A stretch of 64,000 nucleotides of DNA from Nitrincola tibetensis (lineage in GTDB: Bacteria; Pseudomonadota; Gammaproteobacteria; Pseudomonadales; Balneatricaceae): positions 1 through 64,000 of the forward strand of contig NZ_QKRX01000009.1 in assembly GCF_003284585.1 (NCBI RefSeq). The letters run 5' to 3'. Positions 1 to 8,205 of the stretch are shown here, piece after piece. The position numbers and the translations under genes were made by a program. The notes below the pieces were generated by a model. That model was not told the origin of the DNA and did not search any database. It saw only the letters and a list, made by a program, of their open reading frames with translations. Every line of letters begins with the position of its first letter. Position 1 is the stretch's first letter.

Positions 1-101
1 GGCGGCAATAACTTACTCAAGATCGCTTGTTTACGTTCTTCACTATAACTTGGCACGAAAAAGCCTTAGCGCCCCAACTGGTTAAATTTTAAGTAGTGAC
101 A
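1..101 (-). mobile_element. Edge of an insertion sequence with start of a transposase ORF
   Basis: On the minus strand a frame opens with GTG at 56-54, seven bases after an AAGG ribosome site, and runs off the window. Its visible residues, VPSYSEERKQAILSKLLPP, resemble the N-terminus of the small helix-turn-helix first protein (OrfA type) of IS3-like elements. The bases out to about 101 read inward as TGTCACTACTT, which fits an IS end that starts with TG. Only one end is visible, so family and exact border are inferred. Confidence 0.5.
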
Positions 102-105
102 ACTA

Positions 106-170
106 TCCTGCCAGAGGGGGCCTCATTCAGGTGCGCCGTAGGCGTCACCTGGAATGACTTGTTAGCAGGA
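106..170 (-). other. attC-like imperfect hairpin at the 3' end of the HNH gene
   Basis: The outer arms TCCTGC (106-111) and GCAGGA (165-170) enclose an inner stem at 123-157. There TCATTCAGGTG pairs with CACCTGGAATGA and CGCC pairs with GGCG around a GTA loop, leaving two unpaired bases on one strand only. One-sided extra-helical bases and a gene whose stop codon lies inside the element are typical of integron attC sites. However, the conserved RYYYAAC/GTTRRRY ends are only partly present (GTTAGCA on one side; the other side is degenerate). It could instead be a terminator or REP-like hairpin. Confidence 0.35.
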
Positions 171-869
171 CTTGTTAAGTATAATAGATTTCAATTCGTC
201 AGGTGTAATAGTATGTCCTTTTCGGTGTAACATTGAATGGCAATTTGGACATACTGGAATTAGATCCTGAACTGGATCAACTTTATATTCCTTTTTTATT
301 TCTGATAATGGCACTATGTGATGAACATGGATAAACTCCTTGCCACGTTCACCATAGGTTTTTTCAAAGTCAAACCCACAAATCTTGCATAGGTACCCAT
401 ATTCATCTAAACAAGCCTGACGTGCTTGAGGGTCTCTTTCATATGCATTAACTGTTATAGTTTTTTTTGCTCCCTCAAAAATTGAGCTTCCACTTCCAGT
501 AGTTTCTTTACTTTGGGTAACTTCTATTTTAACAGCTTTAAAAATATCGCCCTCAACTACCAATTTTCTTTTTTCTATTAATGGATTAAATCCATTGGCT
601 AATGTCTCACCTTTTTTATTCTTCTTAGTTTTAGTCTCAAAAACTAAAAGATCGTATCCATCATTTATTATTTTATGTATATGTTTTAAAGAGTGTGAAT
701 AACCATTTCTCGACCATGAAGGACTTAGAATCACATCCCCATTTTCTGCATTCAAACTAAAAAGAATCTGCTTTTTTGAGTCATTACAATATGAGTATTT
801 ACCTTGAGTTGATTGAAATGAGAGACCCATAACTCGATTAACAAATTCTGTTCGTGTTTCGTTTGACAT
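162..869 (-). CDS. HNH endonuclease domain protein
   Basis: 235 aa. Residues 1-140 have no domain I recognise; they are rich in Lys and Ser and have a beta-like pattern. The C-terminal part is an HNH (McrA-like) nuclease module: C161-x2-C164, the H181-V-H-H184 motif, C207-x2-C210-H and H215, which fit a zinc-supported beta-beta-alpha metal finger that cuts DNA. The protein may be a modification-dependent or defence nuclease; the N-terminal domain would then provide recognition (inference). It is AT-rich compared with its neighbours and stands alone between an IS edge with an attC-like hairpin on one side and gene-free DNA on the other, so recent gain as a cassette or island fragment is likely. 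Confidence 0.75.
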   Translation of the reverse strand: MSNETRTEFVNRVMGLSFQSTQGKYSYCNDSKKQILFSLNAENGDVILSPSWSRNGYSHSLKHIHKIINDGYDLLVFETKTKKNKKGETLANGFNPLIEKRKLVVEGDIFKAVKIEVTQSKETTGSGSSIFEGAKKTITVNAYERDPQARQACLDEYGYLCKICGFDFEKTYGERGKEFIHVHHIVPLSEIKKEYKVDPVQDLIPVCPNCHSMLHRKGHTITPDELKSIILNKSC

Positions 870-1463
870 TTTAATCCTTATTTACACACAAATATTATGA
901 ATGGAGTGCGGACAAATTAGATCCAGCTAACGAGCCTGTCGGATTAGACATTTTGAAATCAAAATACCCAGCGTCAACAGCCCACCCTTTACTATAATCT
1001 TTATTTACCGCCCAAATCGATGATCTGAATCACCTATTCAAACAACCTACACTCAATAACTGATGGGCTCAAGGTTACTTTATCCGCAACTCTTGTACTT
1101 CATCTCACTGTTGCCCCTGTGTCGCTATTTTTTCATGCCGATACCATTAAAAACTACAATCAATTTATTGAATCCAACAACAGGTTCAGTGACAGTGTAA
1201 GGAAGTTCTAATGGCACAGCTTTTTATCTACTAACAAAACCCACGCTACCGCCCTACCCGTGATCCATCACAGCATCCAAAGATCCCAACAAAATATCAA
1301 ACACTCATCCCTAAAAAACGCTACCAATCACTTGATCCTAATACAGTTAATCAAAAATAACTATTCAAAATATATGATTAACACCAAAGGCCAAGCATCT
1401 ACCCCAATGAATTTAAGCACACCCTAATCAAAAATCCAGAAAACACCGATGCGCTCAACGGAA
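870..1463. other. Gene-free region
   Basis: No convincing gene. A stretch near 1029-1212 reads open on the plus strand for about 60 codons and contains a hydrophobic run, but it begins right after a TGA and has no usable start codon, so at most it is a decayed gene end. The segment around 915-950 (AGCTAACG) could be the other border of the HNH cassette, but the match is weak. The promoter of the HNH gene should lie just above 869. Confidence 0.4.
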
Positions 1464-1566
1464 GAGGTGTGTTGTCGCCACTCAAGACCATCGGTCGCCA
1501 TGGATGGCGACAGTGAGGCTCCAGGGATGGATTCACGCCGTGTCTGGAGTGGTGATGACACACCTC
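1464..1566. repeat. Folded intergenic element (three-way-junction-like inverted repeats)
   Basis: Two imperfect 19-base arms (1464-1482 starting GAGGTGTG, and 1548-1566 ending CACACCTC) enclose a perfect hairpin at 1494-1511 (GTCGCCAT-GG-ATGGCGAC) and a second stem CTCCAG/CTGGAG at 1519-1524/1544-1549. The whole can fold into a cruciform with two branches. From memory, elements with a CCATGGATGG core and similar flanks are common between genes in Oceanospirillales and related marine genomes. They often give spurious small ORFs, as here on both strands. No second copy was seen in this window. Confidence 0.6.
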
Positions 1567-1747
1567 TGACCTCAGCCCCCCAACCTCAACATCCGCCCCC
1601 CAATGTCCGAAAGACATCCCCCACCAATGAGCAAGACTTTCCACCCCAACCCTTGTAATTTCCCACATCACCCCTATATCAGAGCACATGAATACACCCA
1701 ACGCACCATACAAGGGTGAGTCTTAACCACAAATTTTGAGAAACATT

Positions 1748-2182
1748 ATGTCTGAAGCCTACGTGGTCACCTGCCCCCACTGCCATCGAAAAAACAAACT
1801 GCCCGCCTCACGTCTTAACGACGCACCCAACTGCGGCGCCTGCAAACAAGCACTCTTCGAAGGCAAGCCCTTAAATCTCAACAGCCAGAATTTTGATGCA
1901 CACATCAGTGCAGACTTACCCGTACTCGTCGACTTCTGGGCACCCTGGTGTGGCCCCTGTCGTCAATTTGCACCGATCTTTGAACAAGCCGCCAAACATG
2001 AAGAACCGGGATTACGCTGTGTGAAAGTCGATACCGAAGCCGAACCCATGCTGGGATCTCGCTTTGGGATACGCAGCATTCCGACATTAGTGATGTTTAA
2101 GCAGGGAAAAGAAGTGGCGCGCCTATCAGGGGCTTTACCGCCCTCTGAATTGGCACGCTGGATACAGCAGGTACTTAGCTAG
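1748..2182 (+). CDS. trxC: Thioredoxin 2 (zinc-binding thioredoxin)
   Basis: 144 aa from ATG 1748, chosen over an in-frame TTG at 1736 because a GAG ribosome site lies eight bases before it. The N-terminal zinc finger has C9-x2-C12 and C29-x2-C32, which is the TrxC hallmark. The thioredoxin fold follows with active site W67-C68-G-P-C71 and the cis-proline stretch SIPTL. It reduces protein disulfides in the cytoplasm with electrons from thioredoxin reductase and serves in oxidative stress. The usual family length is about 140 aa. It converges with the minus-strand gene at 2175, overlapping by eight bases. Confidence 0.95.
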   Translation: MSEAYVVTCPHCHRKNKLPASRLNDAPNCGACKQALFEGKPLNLNSQNFDAHISADLPVLVDFWAPWCGPCRQFAPIFEQAAKHEEPGLRCVKVDTEAEPMLGSRFGIRSIPTLVMFKQGKEVARLSGALPPSELARWIQQVLS

Positions 2183-2492
2183 CAGACTCATCCGAAGCCG
2201 CTTTCGCATCACGCTCAGCGGCTTTACGTTTCTGCTGATTTAAACGACGAATCTTATCCGCCAATGGCCCAGTATTATGAGCACCCCGGCGACCCGCCGC
2301 TGCCGCTTTCGCCTCTTTCTCAGCCTCTAAACGTGCCTTCTCATACACTGAAGCCTGCTTCTTACGCTCTTTAATCGCTTTGCTGCGACGACTCTCGTAA
2401 CTTTCTGGATCAGCCAAACGCTCTTGCTTACGAGGCGTAAAAACCAACTCGTCTTGATGCACTGCAGTGCGTCGTTTCTTTTCGCGTGTCAT
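2175..2492 (-). CDS. Small basic conserved-type protein of unknown function
   Basis: 105 aa, very rich in Lys, Arg, Ala and Glu, with a predicted long charged helix or coiled coil (residues about 35-70, Ala/Glu/Lys-rich) and no transmembrane segment. I do not recognise the family. Its ATG overlaps the stop of the GTPase gene by four bases (ATGA), so the two are translationally coupled. A positively charged protein coupled to a ribosome-assembly GTPase suggests an RNA- or ribosome-related role (inference only). Its 3' end overlaps trxC tail to tail. Confidence 0.7.
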   Translation of the reverse strand: MTREKKRRTAVHQDELVFTPRKQERLADPESYESRRSKAIKERKKQASVYEKARLEAEKEAKAAAAGRRGAHNTGPLADKIRRLNQQKRKAAERDAKAASDESAS

Positions 2493-3394
2493 AGTTTACC
2501 TTCTGTATTTTCTTCAGCAGCTTCAAGTGCAGCCAATCGAGCCGCTTCTTCTTTCTCTTGCCACTCAGCGGGGGTTTCAAAGCTGATACGACCCAGTTTT
2601 CCGCCACGCATTTCGTTAATTAAAATTTCGGAGGCTTTATGTCGATCCACCACCCCTCCTGGTCGCAAACAACCACGCTTTCGACCGATCTCATCCAAAA
2701 TTTGATCCGCATTATCGGGCAAATCAGTGATTTTATAACGCCCCATCAAACGACCCGCATAATGGTTCGCCATAAACTCTGCCGCAAACGCCGCCACCAA
2801 CTCATGCTCAATGGCCGTGTCTTTAATTGCACCACTTACCGCCAAACGATAACCTGAATCGATATCCTCAATCTTAGGCCAAAGAATGCCCGGCGTATCT
2901 GATAACGCCATGCCATCTTGCACCGTATAACGCTTTTGATGACGCGTAATCGCAGGCTCGTTCCCTACCTTCGCCAATTTGCGCCCCATCATGGCATTCA
3001 ATAAGGTGGACTTCCCCACATTCGGAATCCCCATGATCATCGCACGTACAGGCCGATCCGCTTTCGCACGCGCAGGCACCAACGACTTACACAAACTGCT
3101 AATGCGCTTAATTAACGCCTGATCGCCATGATCAAGACTAATCGCCTTGATGCCCTCTTGATCATTAAAATACGCCAACCAATCATCAGTGACCATTGGG
3201 TCCGCTAAATCTTGCTTATTCAACAACTTAAGCACTGGCTTACCCTTGCGTAGCTTTTCCACCAAAGGGTTTTCGCTAGAGCGCGGCAAACGCGCATCCA
3301 ACACTTCAATTACAACATCGACCTCATCCATCACCTCTGCAATTTCTTTGCGGGCTTTATGCATGTGGCCAGGAAACCAGTTAATTCGACTCAT
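2489..3394 (-). CDS. ylqF: Ribosome biogenesis GTPase (YlqF/RbgA family)
   Basis: 301 aa. It is a circularly permuted GTPase: the G4 motif NKQD (residues 59-62) comes before the G1 P-loop GIPNVGKST (122-130) and G3 DTPG (166-169). The N-terminal NWFPGHM motif is typical of YlqF/RbgA, which helps late maturation of the large ribosomal subunit in the cytoplasm. The C-terminal region (about 230-300) is the family helical RNA-binding part. It is first in a two-gene unit with the small basic protein downstream. Confidence 0.9.
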   Translation of the reverse strand: MSRINWFPGHMHKARKEIAEVMDEVDVVIEVLDARLPRSSENPLVEKLRKGKPVLKLLNKQDLADPMVTDDWLAYFNDQEGIKAISLDHGDQALIKRISSLCKSLVPARAKADRPVRAMIMGIPNVGKSTLLNAMMGRKLAKVGNEPAITRHQKRYTVQDGMALSDTPGILWPKIEDIDSGYRLAVSGAIKDTAIEHELVAAFAAEFMANHYAGRLMGRYKITDLPDNADQILDEIGRKRGCLRPGGVVDRHKASEILINEMRGGKLGRISFETPAEWQEKEEAARLAALEAAEENTEGKL

Positions 3395-3479
3395 GACGCT
3401 CTATGGATACTCTTCATTCAAGATAACGCCATTATACACGCCCTTGAAAAAGAACCTTGCTTAATTACTTAAAAAACAA

Positions 3480-3512
3480 AAAAACCAGCTTCGATTAAAA
3501 AGCTGGTTTTTT
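3480..3512. terminator. Bidirectional Rho-independent terminator
   Basis: The stem AAAACCAGCTT/AAGCTGGTTTT is flanked by an A-run and a T-run. It lies downstream of the minus-strand nspC/carboxynorspermidine dehydrogenase unit (last stop at 3531) and upstream of ylqF. Confidence 0.85.
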
Positions 3513-3530
3513 ATCCGGTGTGACGCGTGT

Positions 3531-4772
3531 TTAGTTGAAGGTTAAATCACGATCACCCTGCTCATCACGGATACGCGTGGGCAAGCCCATCTCGTTCAGT
3601 AACTGCAAGAAAGGCTGCGGAGGCAACTCTTCAACGTTAACCATGGTACTCACGTCCCAATCACCCTTGGCGACCAGAATTGCTGCTGCAACTGCTGGAA
3701 CACCCGCCGTGTACGAAATACCTTGACTGCCCACTTCATCGTAGGCAACTTTATGATCGGCCACGTTATAGATAAAGACCTCTTTATCCTGACCGTCCTT
3801 TTTACCCTTAACCAAATCGCCAATACAGGTTTTACCTGTGTAATCCGGCGCCAAGGAAGAAGGATCCGGCAACACCGCCTTAACCACTTTTAAAGGCACA
3901 ACTTCTAAGCCCTCAGCCGTCACAATCGGTTGCTCCGACAAAAGACCTAAATTGTTCAATACGGTAAAGACATTAATGTAATGCTCACCAAAGCCCATCC
4001 AAAAGCGCACATTCGGCACCTTCAAATTTGCGGACAAAGAATGCACTTCATCATGCCCTGTCATATAAGAAGTTTGCACTCCTACCACAGGAAGATCGTC
4101 AGTACGCTTCACTTCAAACATTTTATTTGAAGTCCACTCGCTGTTCTGCCATGACCAAACCTGCCCTGTAAACTCGCGGAAGTTTATTTCAGGATCAAAG
4201 TTAGTCGCAAAATAACGACCATGACTGCCAGCATTAATATCGATGATATCGATCGAATCGATGCTGTCGAAATATTCACGATCCGCCAACGCTGCATACG
4301 CATTGACAACACCCGGATCAAACCCCACCCCTAAAATAGCAGTCACGCCCCTTTCTTTACACAAATCACGACGTTTCCATTCGTAATTAGCATACCAAGG
4401 AGGAGTTTCACAGATTTTTGCAGGATCTTCATGAATCGCCGTGTCCAGGTACGCAGCCCCTGTATCAATACAGGCACTTAGCACAGACATGTTGATGAAA
4501 GCCGATCCGACATTGATGACCAGTTGAGACTCAGTCTCTACAATCAGCGCCTTAGTCGCTTCAATATCCAATGCGTTTAAAGCATAGGCGTTAAGACTAC
4601 CCTGCACTTTCATGCTGCCCTTTTCTAACACACTGGCAATAATATGCTCACATTTTTCAATGTTTCGGGAAGCAATCGCTATATTTCCCAAAATATCGTT
4701 ATGTTGCGCACATTTATGAGCCACTACTTGGGCCACACCTCCAGCACCAATAATCAGAACATTTTTTTTCAT
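3531..4772 (-). CDS. Carboxynorspermidine (carboxyspermidine) dehydrogenase
   Basis: 413 aa from ATG 4772. This start has a GAGG ribosome site six bases upstream and is preferred to the in-frame GTG at 4790. It belongs to the saccharopine-dehydrogenase-like fold. The N-terminal nucleotide site GAGGVAQ is at residues 9-15, and the long central catalytic domain carries the family stretch GVGFDPGVVNAYAA. It would condense an aspartate semialdehyde imine with diaminopropane or putrescine using NADPH, giving carboxynorspermidine or carboxyspermidine. It follows nspC by 56 bases with the same orientation, so the two form the back end of the alternative (nor)spermidine route. The diaminobutyrate aminotransferase/decarboxylase that accompanies it in vibrios is not in the window. 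Confidence 0.88.
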   Translation of the reverse strand: MKKNVLIIGAGGVAQVVAHKCAQHNDILGNIAIASRNIEKCEHIIASVLEKGSMKVQGSLNAYALNALDIEATKALIVETESQLVINVGSAFINMSVLSACIDTGAAYLDTAIHEDPAKICETPPWYANYEWKRRDLCKERGVTAILGVGFDPGVVNAYAALADREYFDSIDSIDIIDINAGSHGRYFATNFDPEINFREFTGQVWSWQNSEWTSNKMFEVKRTDDLPVVGVQTSYMTGHDEVHSLSANLKVPNVRFWMGFGEHYINVFTVLNNLGLLSEQPIVTAEGLEVVPLKVVKAVLPDPSSLAPDYTGKTCIGDLVKGKKDGQDKEVFIYNVADHKVAYDEVGSQGISYTAGVPAVAAAILVAKGDWDVSTMVNVEELPPQPFLQLLNEMGLPTRIRDEQGDRDLTFN

Positions 4773-4815
4773 TTCTTTCCTCAACTCCACTTTTTAACAT
4801 GGGCCGAACAATTAA

Positions 4816-4838
4816 CCCCTCTTAACAACTAAGAGAGG
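4816..4838. other. Hairpin overlapping the nspC stop codon
   Basis: CCTCTTA and TAAGAGAGG flank a five-base loop that contains part of the stop region of nspC. There is no T-run, so it is more likely a message-stabilising or partial-attenuation hairpin between nspC and the dehydrogenase than a terminator. Confidence 0.4.
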
Positions 4839-5926
4839 TTCTGGACAAAGTCGTCGAAGGTAAACTCCCTGATCAGCTCAACGCGGCCATCCAACTGGCG
4901 TACTGCGATTGATGGCATTTGCACGCCATTAAACCAATTCTTTTTCACCATTGTGTAACCAGCGGCATCGATAAAAGATAAACGATCACCCGCTTTCAGC
5001 GGCGCATCAAATCTAAACGTACCAAAAATATCGCCCGCCAAGCAGGACTTACCGCACACCATGTACTCGTGCTCACCTTCACAGGGTGCCATCTTGGCGC
5101 TTTGCTGGTAAATCAACAAATCTAACATATGCGCTTCGATGGAGCTGTCTACCACCGCCAGGTTCTTACCATTAAATAGAGTATCGAGCACCGTGACTTC
5201 CAAAGTGGTCGATAAGGTAATCGCCGCCTCACCTGGTTCTAAATACACCTGCACACCAAAGGTTTGTGCAAACTGCTTTAACCGTGCGCAAAAGGCATCA
5301 ACTGGATAACCTTCACCCGTAAAGTGAATGCCGCCACCTAAGCTAACCCACTCAACTTTATGCAAAAGATGACCAAACGTCGCTTCTATTTGCGTCAGCA
5401 TTTCGTCAAAGCGATTGAAGTCGTCATTTTCGCAGTTATTGTGGAACATGAAGCCAGAGATCTGGTCGATCACACCTTCAATTTTGACAGGATCCCACTC
5501 ACCCAGACGGCTAAATGGCCGTGCAGGGTCAGCAATAATAAATTCAGAGGTGCTCACACGCGGATTCACACGCAGGCCACGCACATGATTAGAAGACGCT
5601 TCAGAAAAGCGCTGTAACTGACTGATAGAATTAAAAATAATCTTATCAGAGCACGCCAAAACCTGCTCTATTTCATCATCGGCATAGGCCACACTGTAGG
5701 CATGTGTTTCTTTACCAAACTTTTCTTTGCCTAAGCGCACTTCAAACAGTGACGACGAGGTAGTGCCGTCCATGTACTCGCGCATCAGATCAAAAACCGA
5801 CCAAGTCGCGAAACATTTCAACGCCAATAGCGCCTTTGCACCGGAATGCTCACGCACATACGCGATCTTTTCCAGATTGCGCAATAAACTTGCCTTATCG
5901 ATAAGGTAATAGGGGGTTTTGATCAT
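4829..5926 (-). CDS. nspC: Carboxynorspermidine decarboxylase
   Basis: 365 aa. It is a fold-III PLP-dependent decarboxylase of the alanine racemase type. The pyridoxal lysine is K37 in ALKCFAT, near the start of the barrel. The GGGIHFTGEGYP stretch (about residue 195) and EPGEA contact the cofactor phosphate. It removes the carboxyl group of carboxynorspermidine or carboxyspermidine to give norspermidine or spermidine. The start ATG has a GAGGAG site seven bases upstream. It is first gene of the polyamine pair, and its promoter should lie in the about 175-base gap before proX. Confidence 0.93.
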   Translation of the reverse strand: MIKTPYYLIDKASLLRNLEKIAYVREHSGAKALLALKCFATWSVFDLMREYMDGTTSSSLFEVRLGKEKFGKETHAYSVAYADDEIEQVLACSDKIIFNSISQLQRFSEASSNHVRGLRVNPRVSTSEFIIADPARPFSRLGEWDPVKIEGVIDQISGFMFHNNCENDDFNRFDEMLTQIEATFGHLLHKVEWVSLGGGIHFTGEGYPVDAFCARLKQFAQTFGVQVYLEPGEAAITLSTTLEVTVLDTLFNGKNLAVVDSSIEAHMLDLLIYQQSAKMAPCEGEHEYMVCGKSCLAGDIFGTFRFDAPLKAGDRLSFIDAAGYTMVKKNWFNGVQMPSIAVRQLDGRVELIREFTFDDFVQNLS

Positions 5927-6042
5927 GTCAGCTCCTCGTACCCTGTAATCTGGTCAGTAGACGGATAGCCCTACAGCCAATAAAACGCGCGATTATAGTG
6001 GAAAGCTTTCTATTCTTCGAGGAAAACTCTCAATTAGCGCAT

Positions 6043-6072
6043 AAAAAACCCTAGCACAAGGCTAGGGTTTTT
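6043..6072. terminator. Rho-independent terminator after proVWX
   Basis: AAAAAACCCTAGC and GCTAGGGTTTTT form a strong stem with A- and T-runs. It ends minus-strand transcription about 30 bases after the proX stop. Confidence 0.85.
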
Positions 6073-6102
6073 ATATGACATTAACATGACAACCGAAATG
6101 AA

Positions 6103-7092
6103 TTAGTTTGCAGCGGCGCGAGCGGCATCAACCCAAGCATCAAACGTCGCCTGATGCGCTGCAATCCATGACTGTGCATGACGCTCAATCTGTGCAGGGC
6201 TGTCTTCGCCATTACGAACCAGCATATTTTGTGCACTGACATCATTCACAGGCAGACTCATCACCTCAAACAGCTTAGCGGCTGCAGGATTGGCTTCGGC
6301 CCAGGCTTTGTTCGCAACGATACGCATCGAGTTAATATCGAAGCCATAGTTACGACCATTCGGCAGCTCGGTGTCGGTGTCATTTGGGTTTGCCGAGAAA
6401 GGCACTTCTAACCAGACAACATCGGTACCCGGAACAAGAATGCCCGATACCCAGTAAGGCGTCCAAGTGTAATATAAAATCGGCTCGCCTTGCTCATAAC
6501 GCGTGATCGTATCGGAGATAATCGCCGCATAGGAGCCTTGATTATGGTTGATTTTGTCTCGGAGATCATACGCATCTAAATGATGCTCGATCACCCCTTC
6601 ACAACCCCAACCCGCCTGACAGCCAGTTAAGTCTGCTTTTCCATCGCCATTATTATCAAACAAAGCTCTAATCTCAGGCTTGGCAAAGTCGGCGATATTG
6701 GTGATGTTATGTTCTTCGGCGGTTTTCTTATCGATCAAGTACCCTTGTGCCGCGCCCTGCACATAATGCCCTGCACGATAAAATGCGTCATCGCTGCCCG
6801 CATTTTCATACATCGTATTATGCAAAGGGAACCAGTTCACCGCTGTATAGGTCGCATCACCATTGGCGATGGCCGTATAACCTGCGCTGTAATCCACCTC
6901 CTGAATGGGTTTAACATCGTAGCCTAACGCTTTAAGCGCTTCGTTCACGATAACCGTCTGAAAGGCCTCTTCCGCAATAGGGCTGTGAACAGCTTGGACA
7001 CTGACACCACTGCCCGGCTGAGCCATTGCAAAGCCAGAAACGCTCAACAGACTGGTGAACAACAAGGTATGTTGGGTTCTTTTACTTAGCAT
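6103..7092 (-). CDS. proX: Glycine betaine/proline betaine ABC transporter, periplasmic binding protein
   Basis: 329 aa. It has a signal peptide of about 24 residues with cleavage after AMA. The mature protein closely resembles E. coli ProX, including the stretches [24 protein letters not shown] and TWTPYW. The Trp residues of these stretches form the aromatic cage for the quaternary ammonium group, and two Cys can make a disulfide. It delivers glycine betaine to ProW/ProV for osmoprotection. It is last in the proVWX operon, 27 bases after proW, and is followed by a terminator. Confidence 0.96.
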   Translation of the reverse strand: MLSKRTQHTLLFTSLLSVSGFAMAQPGSGVSVQAVHSPIAEEAFQTVIVNEALKALGYDVKPIQEVDYSAGYTAIANGDATYTAVNWFPLHNTMYENAGSDDAFYRAGHYVQGAAQGYLIDKKTAEEHNITNIADFAKPEIRALFDNNGDGKADLTGCQAGWGCEGVIEHHLDAYDLRDKINHNQGSYAAIISDTITRYEQGEPILYYTWTPYWVSGILVPGTDVVWLEVPFSANPNDTDTELPNGRNYGFDINSMRIVANKAWAEANPAAAKLFEVMSLPVNDVSAQNMLVRNGEDSPAQIERHAQSWIAAHQATFDAWVDAARAAAN

Positions 7093-7119
7093 TCTATTCT
7101 CCTTGGAGTTTGATAATAC

Positions 7120-8205
7120 CTAGGTTTTAGACTGGGTTTTGAATTGGCGATAAATCCAACCGATAGGGCCTGATTCATACCAGTGTCGTGTTCCGCGCTC
7201 ACGCGCATCTCGTCCTAGAGACTGTGTCATCCGATCCAAAAGAATGGCCAAGATAACAATCCCAAGTCCCCCTACAGTGGCAAGCCCAACATCGAGTCGG
7301 CCAATGCCACGCAACACCATCAGGCCGAGGCCCGGCACTGCAATCATTGAGGCAATCACCACCATCGACAGTGACAACATCAGCGTTTGATTCACACCCG
7401 CCATAATGGTTGGCACCGCTAAGGGCAACTGGACACGGTAAAGAATCTGTCGACGGCTGGCACCAAAGGCACGCGAGGCTTCAATCAAATCGGCCGGGAC
7501 CTGCTTTATGCCTAGATGCGTTAAGCGAATAAGCGGCGGCATGGCGAAGATAATGGTGACAATGACACCCGGCACTCGCCCGATACCAAACAGCATCACG
7601 ATAGGGACCAAATACACAAAGGCGGGCGTGGTCTGCATCGCATCCAAGATTGGCCTTAAGGCCCGTGCAACCCCCTCACTGCGTGACATTAAGATTCCAG
7701 TGGGAATCCCAATTAACAAGCAAAAGAAAACAGAGGTTAGCACCAGGGCCAAAGTGATCATGGATTCATCCCAGACACTCATGGCACCCAGAAACACCAG
7801 CGAAACAATGCCGCCAAGGGCTAAGCGCCAGCCAGATACTTGCCAACACACCAGCGCAAAGAGTGCAATCACCACAAACGGATGAACACTGGTAAGCGCG
7901 AGGGTGAAGATTTCGAGCATCCAGTCAACAGGCTGTTTTGCGATATCGAAAAAGCCACGAAAATTCTCAACGAGATGCTTAACGCCTGTATTGACCAAAC
8001 TGCGCAGGTCAAACCATTCGACTAGGAAGGGATCCGTCCATGAGTTGGTGATCGGTGCCTGCTCAGCGGATGAGGTCAACCAACTTGAACCGGACGCTTG
8101 CTCCTGACCACTGGGCGCATTGCCCCAAGGGTCTGAGGCCATGGACCTGTCTTCGGGAGGCGCTGCACTTGACCAAGGGTCTGTCGTTTCGGTAGTGGTG
8201 GTCAT
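7120..8205 (-). CDS. proW: Glycine betaine/proline betaine ABC transporter, permease
   Basis: 361 aa inner-membrane permease of the BPD type. The first about 65 residues form a hydrophilic extension with repeated Trp motifs (TDPWSS, SDPWGN, SSWLTS, NSWTDPF); E. coli ProW carries a similar extension. Several membrane helices span about residues 105-330, and the EAA coupling loop (EASRAFGAS) contacts ProV. It overlaps the proV stop by four bases (ATGA), so it is coupled to proV. Confidence 0.95.
   Translation of the reverse strand: MTTTTETTDPWSSAAPPEDRSMASDPWGNAPSGQEQASGSSWLTSSAEQAPITNSWTDPFLVEWFDLRSLVNTGVKHLVENFRGFFDIAKQPVDWMLEIFTLALTSVHPFVVIALFALVCWQVSGWRLALGGIVSLVFLGAMSVWDESMITLALVLTSVFFCLLIGIPTGILMSRSEGVARALRPILDAMQTTPAFVYLVPIVMLFGIGRVPGVIVTIIFAMPPLIRLTHLGIKQVPADLIEASRAFGASRRQILYRVQLPLAVPTIMAGVNQTLMLSLSMVVIASMIAVPGLGLMVLRGIGRLDVGLATVGGLGIVILAILLDRMTQSLGRDARERGTRHWYESGPIGWIYRQFKTQSKT

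Noticed and set aside
1029-1212. Open plus-strand frame with signal-peptide-like hydrophobic run
   Set aside because: No start codon after the preceding TGA, and no ribosome site or homologous neighbour.
1399-1713. Opposed small ORFs (104 aa minus, 69 aa plus) upstream of trxC
   Set aside because: Both read through the palindromic element, have odd composition and no ribosome sites; they are by-products of the repeat.
7120-8205. Trp-repeat N-terminal extension of ProW as a novelty
   Set aside because: E. coli ProW has a similar Trp-containing N-terminal extension, so it is a normal family trait.
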